Assembly (NCBI GenBank): GCA_031267195.1
Contig: JAIRZO010000067.1
Location: 1 to 5,955, forward strand
Direction: 5' to 3'
Source of the DNA: Holosporaceae bacterium
GTDB taxonomy: Bacteria; Pseudomonadota; Alphaproteobacteria; UBA3830
Length of the DNA: 5,955 nt
Shown here: positions 1 to 5,955 of the stretch, one piece after another
How positions within the stretch are numbered: the first letter of the stretch is position 1
Layout: the number at the start of each line of letters is the position of its first letter
The notes under the pieces: model-generated
What the model was told of the DNA's origin: nothing
Seen by the model: the letters and a program-made list of their open reading frames with translations, nothing else
Databases searched by the model: none
Program-made: the position numbers and the translations under genes

Positions 1-125
1 ATCCCTATCTCGAAAGTCAGTCTAATGAAGGACTGTATCGGTGCGGACTATGTTAGTATAGCGCCGCAGGCAAAGTCCTGTGCTATTGCATCGCCGGCAC
101 CTGTAATCTCTCGCATCTTTTTCAG
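1..125 (-). pseudogene. possible remnant of a PfkB-family sugar/nucleoside kinase gene
   Basis: Read on the minus strand, positions 125 to 51 give KKMREITGAGDAIAQDF followed by ACGAILT and then a TAG stop at 48-50. The same frame continues to the window edge as SAPIQSFIRLTFEIG. The TGAGDA at 87-104 matches the anion-hole and catalytic-Asp signature of PfkB (ribokinase-like) kinases, where it is typically followed by an alanine/glycine-rich helix and a second helix, as the following residues suggest. The frame is open from 263 to 51, but nothing upstream of the motif looks like the rest of a kinase, and the internal stop breaks the C-terminal part. I infer a decayed fragment; the substrate cannot be guessed. 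A chance TGAGDA in non-coding DNA is a real alternative. Confidence 0.3.
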
Positions 126-193
126 GTGTAAGTCATATGCAAATTGAAAATAATTCAAGCAATCTTTTGGGAAAAATGCTAAACTCTGTAGCG

Positions 194-221
194 TTGTGGG
201 TAGTTTTGCTGTAGCTAGAAT
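194..221 (+). promoter_or_regulatory. candidate sigma70-type promoter for secB
   Basis: TTGTGG at 194-199 and TAGAAT at 216-221 are separated by 16 bp, about 80 bp before the secB start. Both hexamers deviate from consensus and the call rests on spacing and position only. No other structure stands out between 126 and 285. Confidence 0.25.
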
Positions 222-285
222 TGCGGAGCACAGACTCGTGGTGTGAAATTTCCAAAAGCGTAGCTAATTACAAGAATAAAGTTTT

Positions 286-291
286 GGAGGA
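286..291 (+). promoter_or_regulatory. secB ribosome binding site
   Basis: GGAGGA lies 9 nt before the ATG at 301, a strong Shine-Dalgarno match that fixes the secB start. Confidence 0.8.
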
Positions 292-300
292 AAAGAAATT

Positions 301-789
301 ATGATCGATAAAAATGTATCAGCAAGTGATGAACCGGCTCAATTATTTGAGCTGGTAGCACAGTATTTAAAAGATTTATCGTTTGAGCATATAAACTCTG
401 GTTCTCAAAATCAGGCTGATCAGAATCAGCAGCCAAGCTTGGATGTCAATCTTAACGTTGATACAACTAAAATATCGGATGAAAATGGTGGCCACTACAA
501 CGTGGCTATTCGTGTAAAAATAGAGGCTTCCGTTGGGAGACCATTGTTTATTATGGAATTAACATACTGCGGAGAATATTTCGTATCTGGATTCCCTTCG
601 GAGGTCCTTGAAATGCTTCTCTATGTGGAATGTCCACACCTGCTGTTTCCGTTTGTGCGCAGCATAATTGCCAGCACGACCGCTGATGGTGGGTTCCACG
701 CTTTGTATCTGGCTCCGGTTAATTTTGCAGAATTGTATCAACGGCAGAGACGCTTGGCAGACGTGGAAACAAGTACTGCTATCCAATAG
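301..789 (+). CDS. secB: SecB, protein-export chaperone
   Basis: SecB is a cytoplasmic homotetrameric chaperone that holds preproteins unfolded and hands them to SecA at the SecYEG translocon. The 162-residue product has the family's layout. It opens with YLKDLSFEH at residues 22-30, followed by a Gln/Asn-rich loop (about 32-46) and paired beta-strands (DVNLNVDT, NVAIRVKIEAS). The highly conserved CPHLLFPFVRSIIA sits at 111-124, and GGFHALYLAPVNFAELYQRQ at 130-149. Length matches the usual 150-175 residues. The long loop after strand 1 is typical of alphaproteobacterial SecB, whereas LAPVNF is closer to the gammaproteobacterial wording than to the LDPIDF I recall from many alphaproteobacteria. 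The start has a strong GGAGGA. The next gene begins 32 bp downstream with only a weak ribosome site, so the two may share a transcript. The identification is secure. Confidence 0.95.
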   Translation: MIDKNVSASDEPAQLFELVAQYLKDLSFEHINSGSQNQADQNQQPSLDVNLNVDTTKISDENGGHYNVAIRVKIEASVGRPLFIMELTYCGEYFVSGFPSEVLEMLLYVECPHLLFPFVRSIIASTTADGGFHALYLAPVNFAELYQRQRRLADVETSTAIQ

Positions 790-821
790 ATGTGCGGTTG
801 TTAACATTATTTTAGGGCATT

Positions 822-1679
822 ATGAAAAAAAAATTAGCTGTCCTGGTGGATGGCAGCGGATTGATATTCAGAGCTTATTTTGCTTTACAAAAACAGCAGC
901 TGAACAGTCGCGACGGTCAACCGATAGGAGCCATTGTTGGCTTCTGCACCATGCTTATTTCCATCCTCCGGAAACATTTAGCTGATTTTTTTGCGGTAGT
1001 CCTGGATTCTGGAGGAAAAACGTTTCGTTCTCGGTTGTTTCCATCTTATAAAAGCAATCGAAAACAATTACCGGATGATCTAAGAGCGCAGTTCCCCTTC
1101 ATGGCAGATGCCTGCCAGGTGCTGGGAGTACCTCTGGTAAAAAAGCCGGAATATGAAGCGGATGACCTAATCGCCACCTACGCTTCTCTCCTGTCATCCC
1201 GAGGATATGTTGTGCGAATAATTTCCTCCGACAAGGATTTTATGCAATTAATCACAGGCGATGTGCATATATTTGATCCTTTGAAATCGAAAACAATCTC
1301 CGCCGATGAAGTGCTGGAAAAATACAGCGTATATCCATCACAAATGGTTAGTTTTCAAGCATTAACAGGAGATACTTGTGACAATATTCCCGGAGTAGAT
1401 GGTATAGGCCCGGTTATGGCAGCGAAATTGATTAACAAGTACGCCTCTCTTGATGGCATCTATGAAAACATAGGTGAAGTACAGCCGGAACGCATAAAAA
1501 ACAAACTGTTGGAACAGAAGGAACTGGCGGAACTTTCTTTTAAATTGGCTCGCCTAGATAGAGAAGTTGATGTGGATGATAATTTCGAGAATTTTCGCCC
1601 CCTCTACGGTCATCACATCAAAGCTGACCCAATTCATCTAGCAAACGAAATACTCAACAAAAGAAACTCCTGTGATTGA
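822..1679 (+). CDS. stand-alone 5'-3' exonuclease (PolA N-terminal / FEN-type domain, no polymerase)
   Basis: This is a structure-specific 5' nuclease of the kind that removes RNA primers and flaps during Okazaki-fragment maturation and repair. All the expected metal-binding acidic residues are visible: D10 (LVDGSGLIFRAY), D62 (VVLDSGGKTFR), E112/D114/D115 (EYEADDLIATYA), D137/D139 (SSDKDFMQL), D184 and D187 (TGDTCDNIPG). They line up almost one for one with E. coli Pol I D13, D63, E113, D115, D116, D138, D140, D185 and D188. The helix-hairpin-helix GVDGIGPVMAAKLI (191-204) follows. The protein ends at residue 285, where full-length PolA (about 900 residues) would run into the 3'-5' exonuclease and polymerase domains. 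No polymerase-like peptide was recognised downstream. Stand-alone relatives include E. coli ExoIX (Xni) and B. subtilis YpcP, but the sequence looks closer to true PolA. It is either a split polA or a dedicated exonuclease. Its 3' end overlaps the antisense methyltransferase remnant by about 40 bp. The ribosome site (TTAGGGC) is weak. Confidence 0.9.
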   Translation: MKKKLAVLVDGSGLIFRAYFALQKQQLNSRDGQPIGAIVGFCTMLISILRKHLADFFAVVLDSGGKTFRSRLFPSYKSNRKQLPDDLRAQFPFMADACQVLGVPLVKKPEYEADDLIATYASLLSSRGYVVRIISSDKDFMQLITGDVHIFDPLKSKTISADEVLEKYSVYPSQMVSFQALTGDTCDNIPGVDGIGPVMAAKLINKYASLDGIYENIGEVQPERIKNKLLEQKELAELSFKLARLDREVDVDDNFENFRPLYGHHIKADPIHLANEILNKRNSCD

Positions 1680-2049
1680 AATTATCTGCGGGTAATTAAG
1701 ATCCTGCAAAAGCTTCTCAAATGACTGAATTTCGTGATCTTTTCTGGTGTTTAGAGGAATATACTCATTCAAAACAAGAAGCTGGATTTCGAAGGCGAAA
1801 ATTCACGGCAATTACAGCCTTCCAAGTCCGGAGTTTCATCTTGAATGAGTATATGTGCCAAAACTATTCCACCCAACTTCGAAAACGCCTCAAAAACACG
1901 GACAGGATACTCAGAATCGCTGCCTCCCCAGAGCTTTCCCATCAAAAAAATTTGCCGGCCTTTAACTGATGATTCTTTATTAGACCTTCTATGAAAGTCA
2001 TTTTTGCGTTTTTCAATCCATTGATAATCAAATGCAAAAAATAGTAGCA
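1638..2049 (-). pseudogene. decayed O-methyltransferase-like gene (frameshifted, internally deleted)
   Basis: Protein-like sequence on the minus strand moves through all three frames. From about 2049 to 1894 one frame gives FLHLIINGLKNAKMTF, then IEGLIKNHQLKAGKFF, a TGA at 1942-1944, then SSGEAAILSILSVF. This resembles the region leading into and containing the SAM-binding motif I (DxGGGxGE-type) of class I methyltransferases. From about 1900 to 1803 a second frame gives VFEAFSKLGGIVLAHILIQDE, like the 'L.pGG.lli.E.ll.de' strand and loop of that family. From 1802 to the TAG at 1638-1640 a third frame gives IFAFEIQLLVLNEYIPLN followed by RKDHEIQSFEKLLQDLNYPQ and IISITGVSFVEYF, like the family's closing 'RT..E...LL..aGF..i.i..tG' segment. 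About 80 residues expected between motif I and the GG strand are missing, so I infer a deletion plus frameshifts. Family (PF00891-like O-methyltransferase) is inferred by pattern only. The last codons overlap the 3' end of the convergent exonuclease gene. Confidence 0.5.
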
Positions 2050-2122
2050 TTCCACTTTCACAGAAGCTCTATTATGTATACACAAGTCAACTTAGAAGTG
2101 CATGCGGATTGTTCGCATTTTC

Positions 2123-2200
2123 TAGATTGCTTCGCTGTGCTCGCAACGACGAGAAATAGTAGTATCGTCGTTGCAGGGAGCTGTGTGACGAAGCAATCCA
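2123..2200. repeat. 78-bp imperfect palindromic repeat element
   Basis: The outer arms TAGATTGCTTCG (2123-2134) and CGAAGCAATCCA (2189-2200) pair at 11 of 12 positions. A short GCTC/GAGC pair (2139-2142 with 2178-2181) lies inside them. The inner arms GCAACGACGA (2143-2152) and TCGTCGTTGC (2165-2174) pair perfectly around a 12-nt loop. The wording 'attgcttcg...cgcaacgacg' resembles the dispersed small palindromes ('ggattgcttcgtc...cgcaatgacg') that I know from Rickettsiales and other proteobacterial genomes. There is no T-run after it and no intact gene before it, so it does not look like a terminator. It probably belongs to a multi-copy repeat family, but copy number cannot be seen here. Confidence 0.6.
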
Positions 2201-2433
2201 GCGCCCTATGTTTCAGCTAGCGCGCGTGCAGCGGTCAAGCTAGATGCTACTCCTACAACGCATTTCCAAAGTGATTCATGTATACTATGCTATAATTATT
2301 ACCTCGTTCTCTCTGTAATGTCTCTACTTAGGAAATCACCTTGGTAACATGTAATAATAACAAAAAATAGCTACACAATTGCACTGGAAAAATGCTACAA
2401 TCATCACTGTTTATCGGTAGTGTTCTTATGTTT
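2201..2433. other. intergenic region upstream of tRNA-Leu, no gene seen
   Basis: No convincing reading frame is present on either strand. It contains isolated -10-like hexamers, a perfect TATAAT at 2291-2296 and TACAAT at 2396-2401. The second is about 33 bp before the tRNA, a sensible place for its promoter, but neither has a recognisable -35 box at 16-18 bp. Both are recorded only as possible promoter elements. Confidence 0.4.
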
Positions 2434-2521
2434 GCGGCCGTGGCGGAATTTGGTAGACGCTCAGCGTTGAGGTCGCTGTGGAGTAAAATCCGTGGAAGTT
2501 CGAGTCTTCTCGGCCGCACCA
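2434..2521 (+). tRNA. tRNA-Leu (anticodon GAG)
   Basis: An 88-nt class II tRNA with all arms visible. The acceptor GCGGCCG (2434-2440) pairs with CGGCCGC (2511-2517), followed by discriminator A and an encoded CCA (2519-2521). The D arm is GCG...TTTGGTAGA...CGC (2443-2460). The anticodon stem CAGCG (2462-2466) pairs with CGCTG (2474-2478) around the loop TTGAGGT, which places anticodon GAG at 2469-2471, reading CUC and CUU. The variable arm has a GGA/TCC stem (about 2480-2490), as expected for leucine. The T arm is GGAAG-TTCGAGT-CTTCT (2494-2510). No pairing defect is seen, so it should be functional. Confidence 0.96.
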
Positions 2522-2536
2522 TTGATTCGTCAATGG
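2519..2536 (+). terminator. UUCG-loop hairpin at the tRNA 3' end, possible terminator or processing hairpin
   Basis: CCATTGA (2519-2525) and TCAATGG (2530-2536) form a perfect 7-bp stem capped by the stable tetraloop TTCG. The stem includes the tRNA's own CCA. It is followed about 8 nt later by a T-rich, G-interrupted stretch (2543-2562). The interrupted T-tract makes Rho-independent termination uncertain; a role in 3'-trailer processing, or chance, is equally possible. Confidence 0.35.
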
Positions 2537-2592
2537 ACAAAGTGTTTGTTGTTTGTTTGTGTTCAGTATGCTTTTAATAAAAAGATAGTTTC

Positions 2593-3318
2593 ATGACTAA
2601 AAATACTCTCATAATAATTCCAGCCCGTCTTGCCTCCAGACGGTTAAATAGAAAAATGTTGGCAGATATTAACGGAGAACCACTTATTCTAAAAACCTAT
2701 CGCAGCGCCGTCGCCGCTGGAGCAGCAGACGTTATCGTAGCCTGTGATGGTGAAGAGATCGCGTCAATAATTCGTGCAGCTGGCGGAACGGCAATCATAA
2801 CGGATCCGGATTTGCCCTCCGGTACGGATCGCATATGCGCTGCCTACGAAGAATATTGCAAAAGTCACGAAGAATGTGATAGCATAGTCAATCTGCAGGG
2901 GGATTTGCCTTTCATCGGCGTAGAATTCATAGAAGCGGTAATTGATGGTCTCTATAGTTGCAACTATGATATTCATACTCTAGCCACTCCCATAACAGAC
3001 AACTCATACACTGAAAATCACGTGGTTAAACCTGTGATAGCATTTTCGTCAACGCATAGCGGCCGTGCTATTTATTTTAGTCGCAGTGTCGTGCCCATTG
3101 GAGGCCCATATTACCATCATGTCGGAATTTATAGTTCCAAACCTAATGCTCTGAGAAAATTAGTATCCCTAGCTCCAAGTTCTCTTGAGTTATCAGAAAA
3201 ATTAGAGCAATTGCGAGCATTAGAAAATGGCATGACCATTGGCATTACAGTGGTACATCAGGCAAAGCCCATCAGCGTGGATGTGCAGGAGGATTTGCTG
3301 CGGGCTCGCAGGTATTGA
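2593..3318 (+). CDS. kdsB: KdsB, 3-deoxy-manno-octulosonate cytidylyltransferase (CMP-Kdo synthetase)
   Basis: KdsB activates Kdo with CTP to give CMP-Kdo and pyrophosphate in the cytoplasm, the donor for attaching Kdo to lipid A in LPS inner-core synthesis. The 241-residue protein (family about 240-260) shows the nucleotide-binding start LIIIPARLASRRLNRKML (6-23), DPDLPSGTDRI (71-81) and VNLQGDLPFI (99-108) with the Mg2+ Asp at 104. It continues with YFSRSVVPI (161-169), YYHHVGIYS (173-181), SLELSEKLEQLRALENGM (197-214) and the closing SVDVQEDLLRARR (228-240). The LQGDLP and YHHVGIY wording is alphaproteobacterial. The usual 'TRLPGKPL' reads RRLNRKML, but the Arg and Lys expected to contact CTP are kept. 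The ATG at 2593 begins just before the conserved core and is preceded by only a weak AAAAGATAG site. It lies 71 bp after the tRNA, and pepA follows after 39 bp. Confidence 0.95.
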   Translation: MTKNTLIIIPARLASRRLNRKMLADINGEPLILKTYRSAVAAGAADVIVACDGEEIASIIRAAGGTAIITDPDLPSGTDRICAAYEEYCKSHEECDSIVNLQGDLPFIGVEFIEAVIDGLYSCNYDIHTLATPITDNSYTENHVVKPVIAFSSTHSGRAIYFSRSVVPIGGPYYHHVGIYSSKPNALRKLVSLAPSSLELSEKLEQLRALENGMTIGITVVHQAKPISVDVQEDLLRARRY

Positions 3319-3346
3319 TAAGCGCTAGTGGATCACTGTTAATTTT

Positions 3347-3352
3347 GGGAGA
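3347..3352 (+). promoter_or_regulatory. pepA ribosome binding site
   Basis: GGGAGA ends 5 nt before the ATG at 3358 and supports that start. It lies in the 39-bp gap after kdsB, which contains no obvious terminator, so read-through from kdsB is likely. Confidence 0.6.
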
Positions 3353-3357
3353 ATACG

Positions 3358-4851
3358 ATGTTTGTGAAAAATATATCGTTTGTGGATAGTCCAGGTGGTG
3401 ATGGCAGCTTGGTTGTTGGCATCCATGAGGGAGAAACCTCCGTTGTTGGAAATAATCTTCTGAACAGCAAGGTTGTTGATGAGATATCACAGTGTATCCG
3501 TAAAACGTCATTTTCGGGAAAATTGCTCGAATCTTTTTCCTTCGTATCTACAGCCGATGGCTATAATTACATATTTGTCATTGGTCTTGGAAAACCAGAT
3601 CATCAATTTTCGAGCTTTGAATTGGAGAAGCTTGGTGCCTCTATATACACCGGTATTAATAAGCTAGACGGAAAATTTTCCGTAGCTATCGGTGAAGCAG
3701 ATATTAAATCTACTGAACAGATTCCACAGCTGTTTATAGCCTTTGGTTTGTTGTTGAAATCATGGGATTTTGATAAATACAAACCCAGCAAGAATGATAA
3801 GAAGAAATTGTCGTCTTTGGAGTTTTGTGTGAACGACGTTTCTGCAGCAGAGGCTGGATTCAAAAAACACAAAAACATTGCCGATGCTGTGTTCCTAACG
3901 CGCACAGTGGTGTCAGAGCCGGCAAATGTCATCAATCCCGCTAGCTTAGCCACCATTGCGGAACGCGACCTGACTCCGCTGGGGATTGATGTTAGTATAT
4001 TGGATCAGAAGGCAATGCAAGCACTCGGCATGAATGCACTGCTGGGAGTTGCTCAGGGAAGTTCCAATGAGCCCCGGATGACGGTGCTATCCTGGAATGG
4101 CAGCAGTGCATCCGATAAGCCAATTGCGTTTGTGGGCAAGGGAGTGACCTTCGACAGCGGTGGCATCAGCCTAAAACCAGAGGATGGCATGCACGAAATG
4201 ATCTGCGATATGGCGGGATCTGGAGTTGTATTGGGGTTGCTGAAGGCAGTCGCCCTCAATAAATTACCTGTTAATGTTGTGGGCATAATGGCCATGGTTG
4301 AGAACATGCCATCCGGGACGGCCCAACGTCCCGGCGATATAGTGAAGACCATGTCCGGCAAGACTGTGGAAATCAGGAGCACAGATGCCGAAGGCAGGTT
4401 GGTGCTGGCGGATGCTATTTGGTATGTGCAGGATAAGTTTGCTCCGAGAGCCATCATAGACATTGCAACTCTTACAGGAGCTGTCGTTGTGGCCCTAGGA
4501 CACGAATTTGCTGGTTTATTCAGCAACAGTGATGCACTTGCGGAACGCATCAGCAAATCAGCAGATATTACTGGGGAAAAAGTATGGCGCATGCCACTTA
4601 CGGAGCATTTTGACAAATGCATTAATTCTGAAGTGGCGGATATGCTAAACACCAGCAAACCGTTCACCCGTGGTGGATCAATTACGGCAGCTCAATTCAT
4701 CAAAAGATTTATCCGGGATGTTGATTGGGCTCATCTAGATATTGCGGGGGTTGAATTCACGTCGAATGATCTTTTTATCTGTTCCAGCGGAGCCACAGGA
4801 TTCGGTGTGCATTTATTGTATGACTTTCTTGAGCATGTTACATTGGCCTGA
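3358..4851 (+). CDS. pepA: PepA, leucyl aminopeptidase (M17 family)
   Basis: A cytosolic hexameric two-metal aminopeptidase that removes N-terminal residues from peptides; E. coli PepA also binds DNA in Xer recombination. The 497-residue length is normal for the family. The N-terminal domain (about 1-170) is poorly conserved. The catalytic domain starts around TRTVVSEPANVINPASL (about 181-197). Metal ligands and catalytic residues are complete: K261 and D266 (VGKGVTFDSGG), K273 (GISLKPED), D284 (ICDMAGSG), D343, E345 and R347 (STDAEGRL). Each is nine positions lower than its E. coli PepA counterpart (K270, D275, K282, D293, D352, E354, R356). The usual NTDAEGRL signature here has Ser at 341 in place of Asn. 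DIATLTGAVVVALGHEFAGL follows, and the end (WAHLDIAGVEFTS...GATGFGVHLLYDFL) is typical. The start is set by a good ribosome site. Stop TGA is at 4849-4851, with no clear terminator before recA. Confidence 0.96.
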   Translation: MFVKNISFVDSPGGDGSLVVGIHEGETSVVGNNLLNSKVVDEISQCIRKTSFSGKLLESFSFVSTADGYNYIFVIGLGKPDHQFSSFELEKLGASIYTGINKLDGKFSVAIGEADIKSTEQIPQLFIAFGLLLKSWDFDKYKPSKNDKKKLSSLEFCVNDVSAAEAGFKKHKNIADAVFLTRTVVSEPANVINPASLATIAERDLTPLGIDVSILDQKAMQALGMNALLGVAQGSSNEPRMTVLSWNGSSASDKPIAFVGKGVTFDSGGISLKPEDGMHEMICDMAGSGVVLGLLKAVALNKLPVNVVGIMAMVENMPSGTAQRPGDIVKTMSGKTVEIRSTDAEGRLVLADAIWYVQDKFAPRAIIDIATLTGAVVVALGHEFAGLFSNSDALAERISKSADITGEKVWRMPLTEHFDKCINSEVADMLNTSKPFTRGGSITAAQFIKRFIRDVDWAHLDIAGVEFTSNDLFICSSGATGFGVHLLYDFLEHVTLA

Positions 4852-4940
4852 AGACATTGTAAAGTAATTGCAGCCGTAAACGCTGATGTGAGTATGAGCA
4901 CTGGTGTGTTTGTGCATTCCGTTTTTGATTTTGTTACATT

Positions 4941-4946
4941 AGGGAG
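4941..4946 (+). promoter_or_regulatory. recA ribosome binding site
   Basis: AGGGAG lies 6 nt before the ATG at 4953. An in-frame TGA at 4926-4928 rules out a much longer N-terminus, so this site effectively decides the start. The 101-bp gap after pepA shows no GAAC/GTTC direct-repeat LexA box and no well-formed -35/-10 pair. Confidence 0.7.
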
Positions 4947-4952
4947 TTATTG

Positions 4953-5955
4953 ATGGATAAGGAAAAAGCGCTTGAAGCTGCTCTATCCCAGATAGAAAAG
5001 GCATTTGGTAAAGGGTCCATTATGAAGCTGGGACAGCGAGGATCTATTTTGGAAGAAATAGAGACGATATCCAGCGGATCCATTGGACTGGATATGGCGC
5101 TGGGCATCGGAGGTTTTCCCAAAGGTCGCATAATAGAAGTTTTTGGTCCTGAAAGTTCTGGAAAAACCACCCTAGCGCTGCATGTTGTTGCGGAATCGCA
5201 GAAAAAGGGCGGATCCTGCGCATACATCGATGCAGAGCATGCCCTTGATCCGATATATGCCAGAAATTTGGGCGTAGATGTGGATTCGCTGATGCTATCC
5301 CAGCCGGATACCGGAGAACAGGCCCTGGAAATTGCCGACACACTGGTGAGATCAGGTGCTGTAGATATTATCGTTATAGATAGCGTTGCTGCATTGGTGC
5401 CAAGAGCTGAAATAGAAGGCGAAATGGGCGATTCCCACATGGGATTGCAGGCGCGTTTGATGAGCCAAGCCCTGCGAAAGCTAACGGCCACAGTGTCGAA
5501 ATCGAATTGCATAATGATTTTTATAAATCAGATCCGTATGAAAATAGGGGTCATGTTTGGTAATCCGGAAACCACAACCGGCGGAAATGCTTTGAAATTT
5601 TACGCCTCCGTAAGGATCGATATCCGCAGAATCGGTACTTTAAAGGAAAAGGAGCAGATTATAGGGAATCAGGTTAGAGTAAAAGTGGTGAAGAACAAAG
5701 TTGCGGCGCCGTTTAAGGTGGTGGATTTCGATATCATCTATGGGGAAGGCATATCTAAATATGGCGAATTGCTGGACATCGGCGTAAAAATTGGTGGCGT
5801 TGAGAAATCTGGCTCCTGGTATTCCTTCGGTGATCAAAAATTGGGGCAAGGCAAGGAAGCGGCGCGCCAATATCTGAAGGAACATTCCGAAATTGCGGAA
5901 AAAATTGAACATCTCATCCGGAATAATGGTGAGCTTGTGTCCGAAGTAACCGAGA
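4953..5955 (+). CDS. recA: RecA recombinase (3' end outside window)
   Basis: RecA forms filaments on single-stranded DNA, drives homologous strand exchange, and activates LexA self-cleavage in the SOS response. The frame is open for 334 codons to the window edge and lacks only the acidic C-terminal tail (family about 345-360 residues). It shows [20 protein letters not shown] (6-25), Walker [10 protein letters not shown] (65-73, K71), [11 protein letters not shown] (about 90-100), and Walker [15 protein letters not shown] (137-150, D143). [20 protein letters not shown] follows, then loop-2 [20 protein letters not shown] with [10 protein letters not shown], and the C-terminal domain [14 protein letters not shown]...[14 protein letters not shown]. 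No substitution of a key residue is seen. The N-terminus ([11 protein letters not shown]) is shorter than in many alphaproteobacterial RecAs, which carry a longer leader; an in-frame stop 24 nt upstream confirms this. The gene has its own strong ribosome site. Confidence 0.98.
   Translation, partial: MDKEKALEAALSQIEKAFGKGSIMKLGQRGSILEEIETISSGSIGLDMALGIGGFPKGRIIEVFGPESSGKTTLALHVVAESQKKGGSCAYIDAEHALDPIYARNLGVDVDSLMLSQPDTGEQALEIADTLVRSGAVDIIVIDSVAALVPRAEIEGEMGDSHMGLQARLMSQALRKLTATVSKSNCIMIFINQIRMKIGVMFGNPETTTGGNALKFYASVRIDIRRIGTLKEKEQIIGNQVRVKVVKNKVAAPFKVVDFDIIYGEGISKYGELLDIGVKIGGVEKSGSWYSFGDQKLGQGKEAARQYLKEHSEIAEKIEHLIRNNGELVSEVTE

Noticed and set aside
668..985. 105-codon plus-strand open frame
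   Set aside because: Overlaps the ends of secB and the exonuclease in another frame; both of those are firmly identified.
1679..1696. AATTA...TAATT inverted repeat just after the exonuclease stop, considered as a terminator
   Set aside because: Only a 5-bp AT-only stem with no T-tract after it.
1721..1969. 82-codon plus-strand open frame between the exonuclease and the tRNA
   Set aside because: It has no ribosome site and no recognisable domain, and it lies opposite the methyltransferase-like remnant, which has the more protein-like reading.
2032..2220. 62-codon plus-strand open frame
   Set aside because: It runs through the palindromic repeat, lacks a ribosome site and has no family resemblance.
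2074..2285. ATGTATAC occurring at 2074-2081 and 2278-2285, flanking the palindrome, considered as a target-site duplication
   Set aside because: The copies are tens of bases away from the palindrome ends and 8-bp matches in AT-rich DNA are expected by chance.
4053..4667. 204-codon open frame on the minus strand
   Set aside because: Lies wholly antisense to the catalytic domain of PepA, and its translation is low-complexity Ser/Ala/Leu/Pro-rich with no recognisable motif; a shadow of codon usage.
4934..5512. 192-codon open frame on the minus strand
   Set aside because: Antisense to RecA, which is unmistakable on the plus strand; no family resemblance.
1..5955. Search for a novel multi-gene system (defence, toxin-antitoxin, CRISPR, phage or secretion cluster)
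   Set aside because: All intact genes are recognisable housekeeping genes with no shared pathway, and no spaced repeats, phage or transposase genes were seen.

Overview
The window reads as chromosomal DNA of an alphaproteobacterium. KdsB carries the alphaproteobacterial 'VNLQGDLP' and 'YYHHVGIY' style, RecA starts with '[21 protein letters not shown]', and SecB has the long Gln-rich stretch after its first strand. KdsB implies an outer membrane with Kdo-containing LPS, and SecB fits a Gram-negative proteobacterium. The modest GC content, the two apparent gene remnants and a palindromic repeat recall reducing, host-associated lineages such as Holosporales or Rickettsiales. That placement is inference only.

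Layout, left to right. Positions 1-300 hold no intact gene: there is a possible decayed minus-strand PfkB-kinase fragment at the left edge, then the secB leader. secB (301-789) is followed 32 bp later by a 285-residue 5'-3' exonuclease equivalent to the N-terminal domain of DNA polymerase I, with no polymerase domain after it (822-1679). About 750 bp without an intact gene follow. Here I see a shattered minus-strand gene that looks like an O-methyltransferase (about 1638-2049) and a 78-bp imperfect palindrome (2123-2200). Next come a complete tRNA-Leu(GAG) with encoded CCA (2434-2521), a short UUCG-loop hairpin, kdsB (2593-3318), pepA (3358-4851) and recA (4953 to beyond the right edge, lacking only the C-terminal tail).

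All intact genes are on the plus strand. secB and the exonuclease may be co-transcribed, as may kdsB and pepA (39 bp apart). recA follows pepA after 101 bp with its own strong ribosome binding site. The genes are housekeeping: protein export (SecB), DNA repair and replication (exonuclease, RecA), LPS inner-core synthesis (KdsB), peptide turnover (PepA) and translation (tRNA-Leu). They do not form a single pathway, and I see no defence, secretion or other novel multi-gene system. The items most worth a second look are the polymerase-less PolA-type exonuclease, the methyltransferase remnant and the palindromic repeat.
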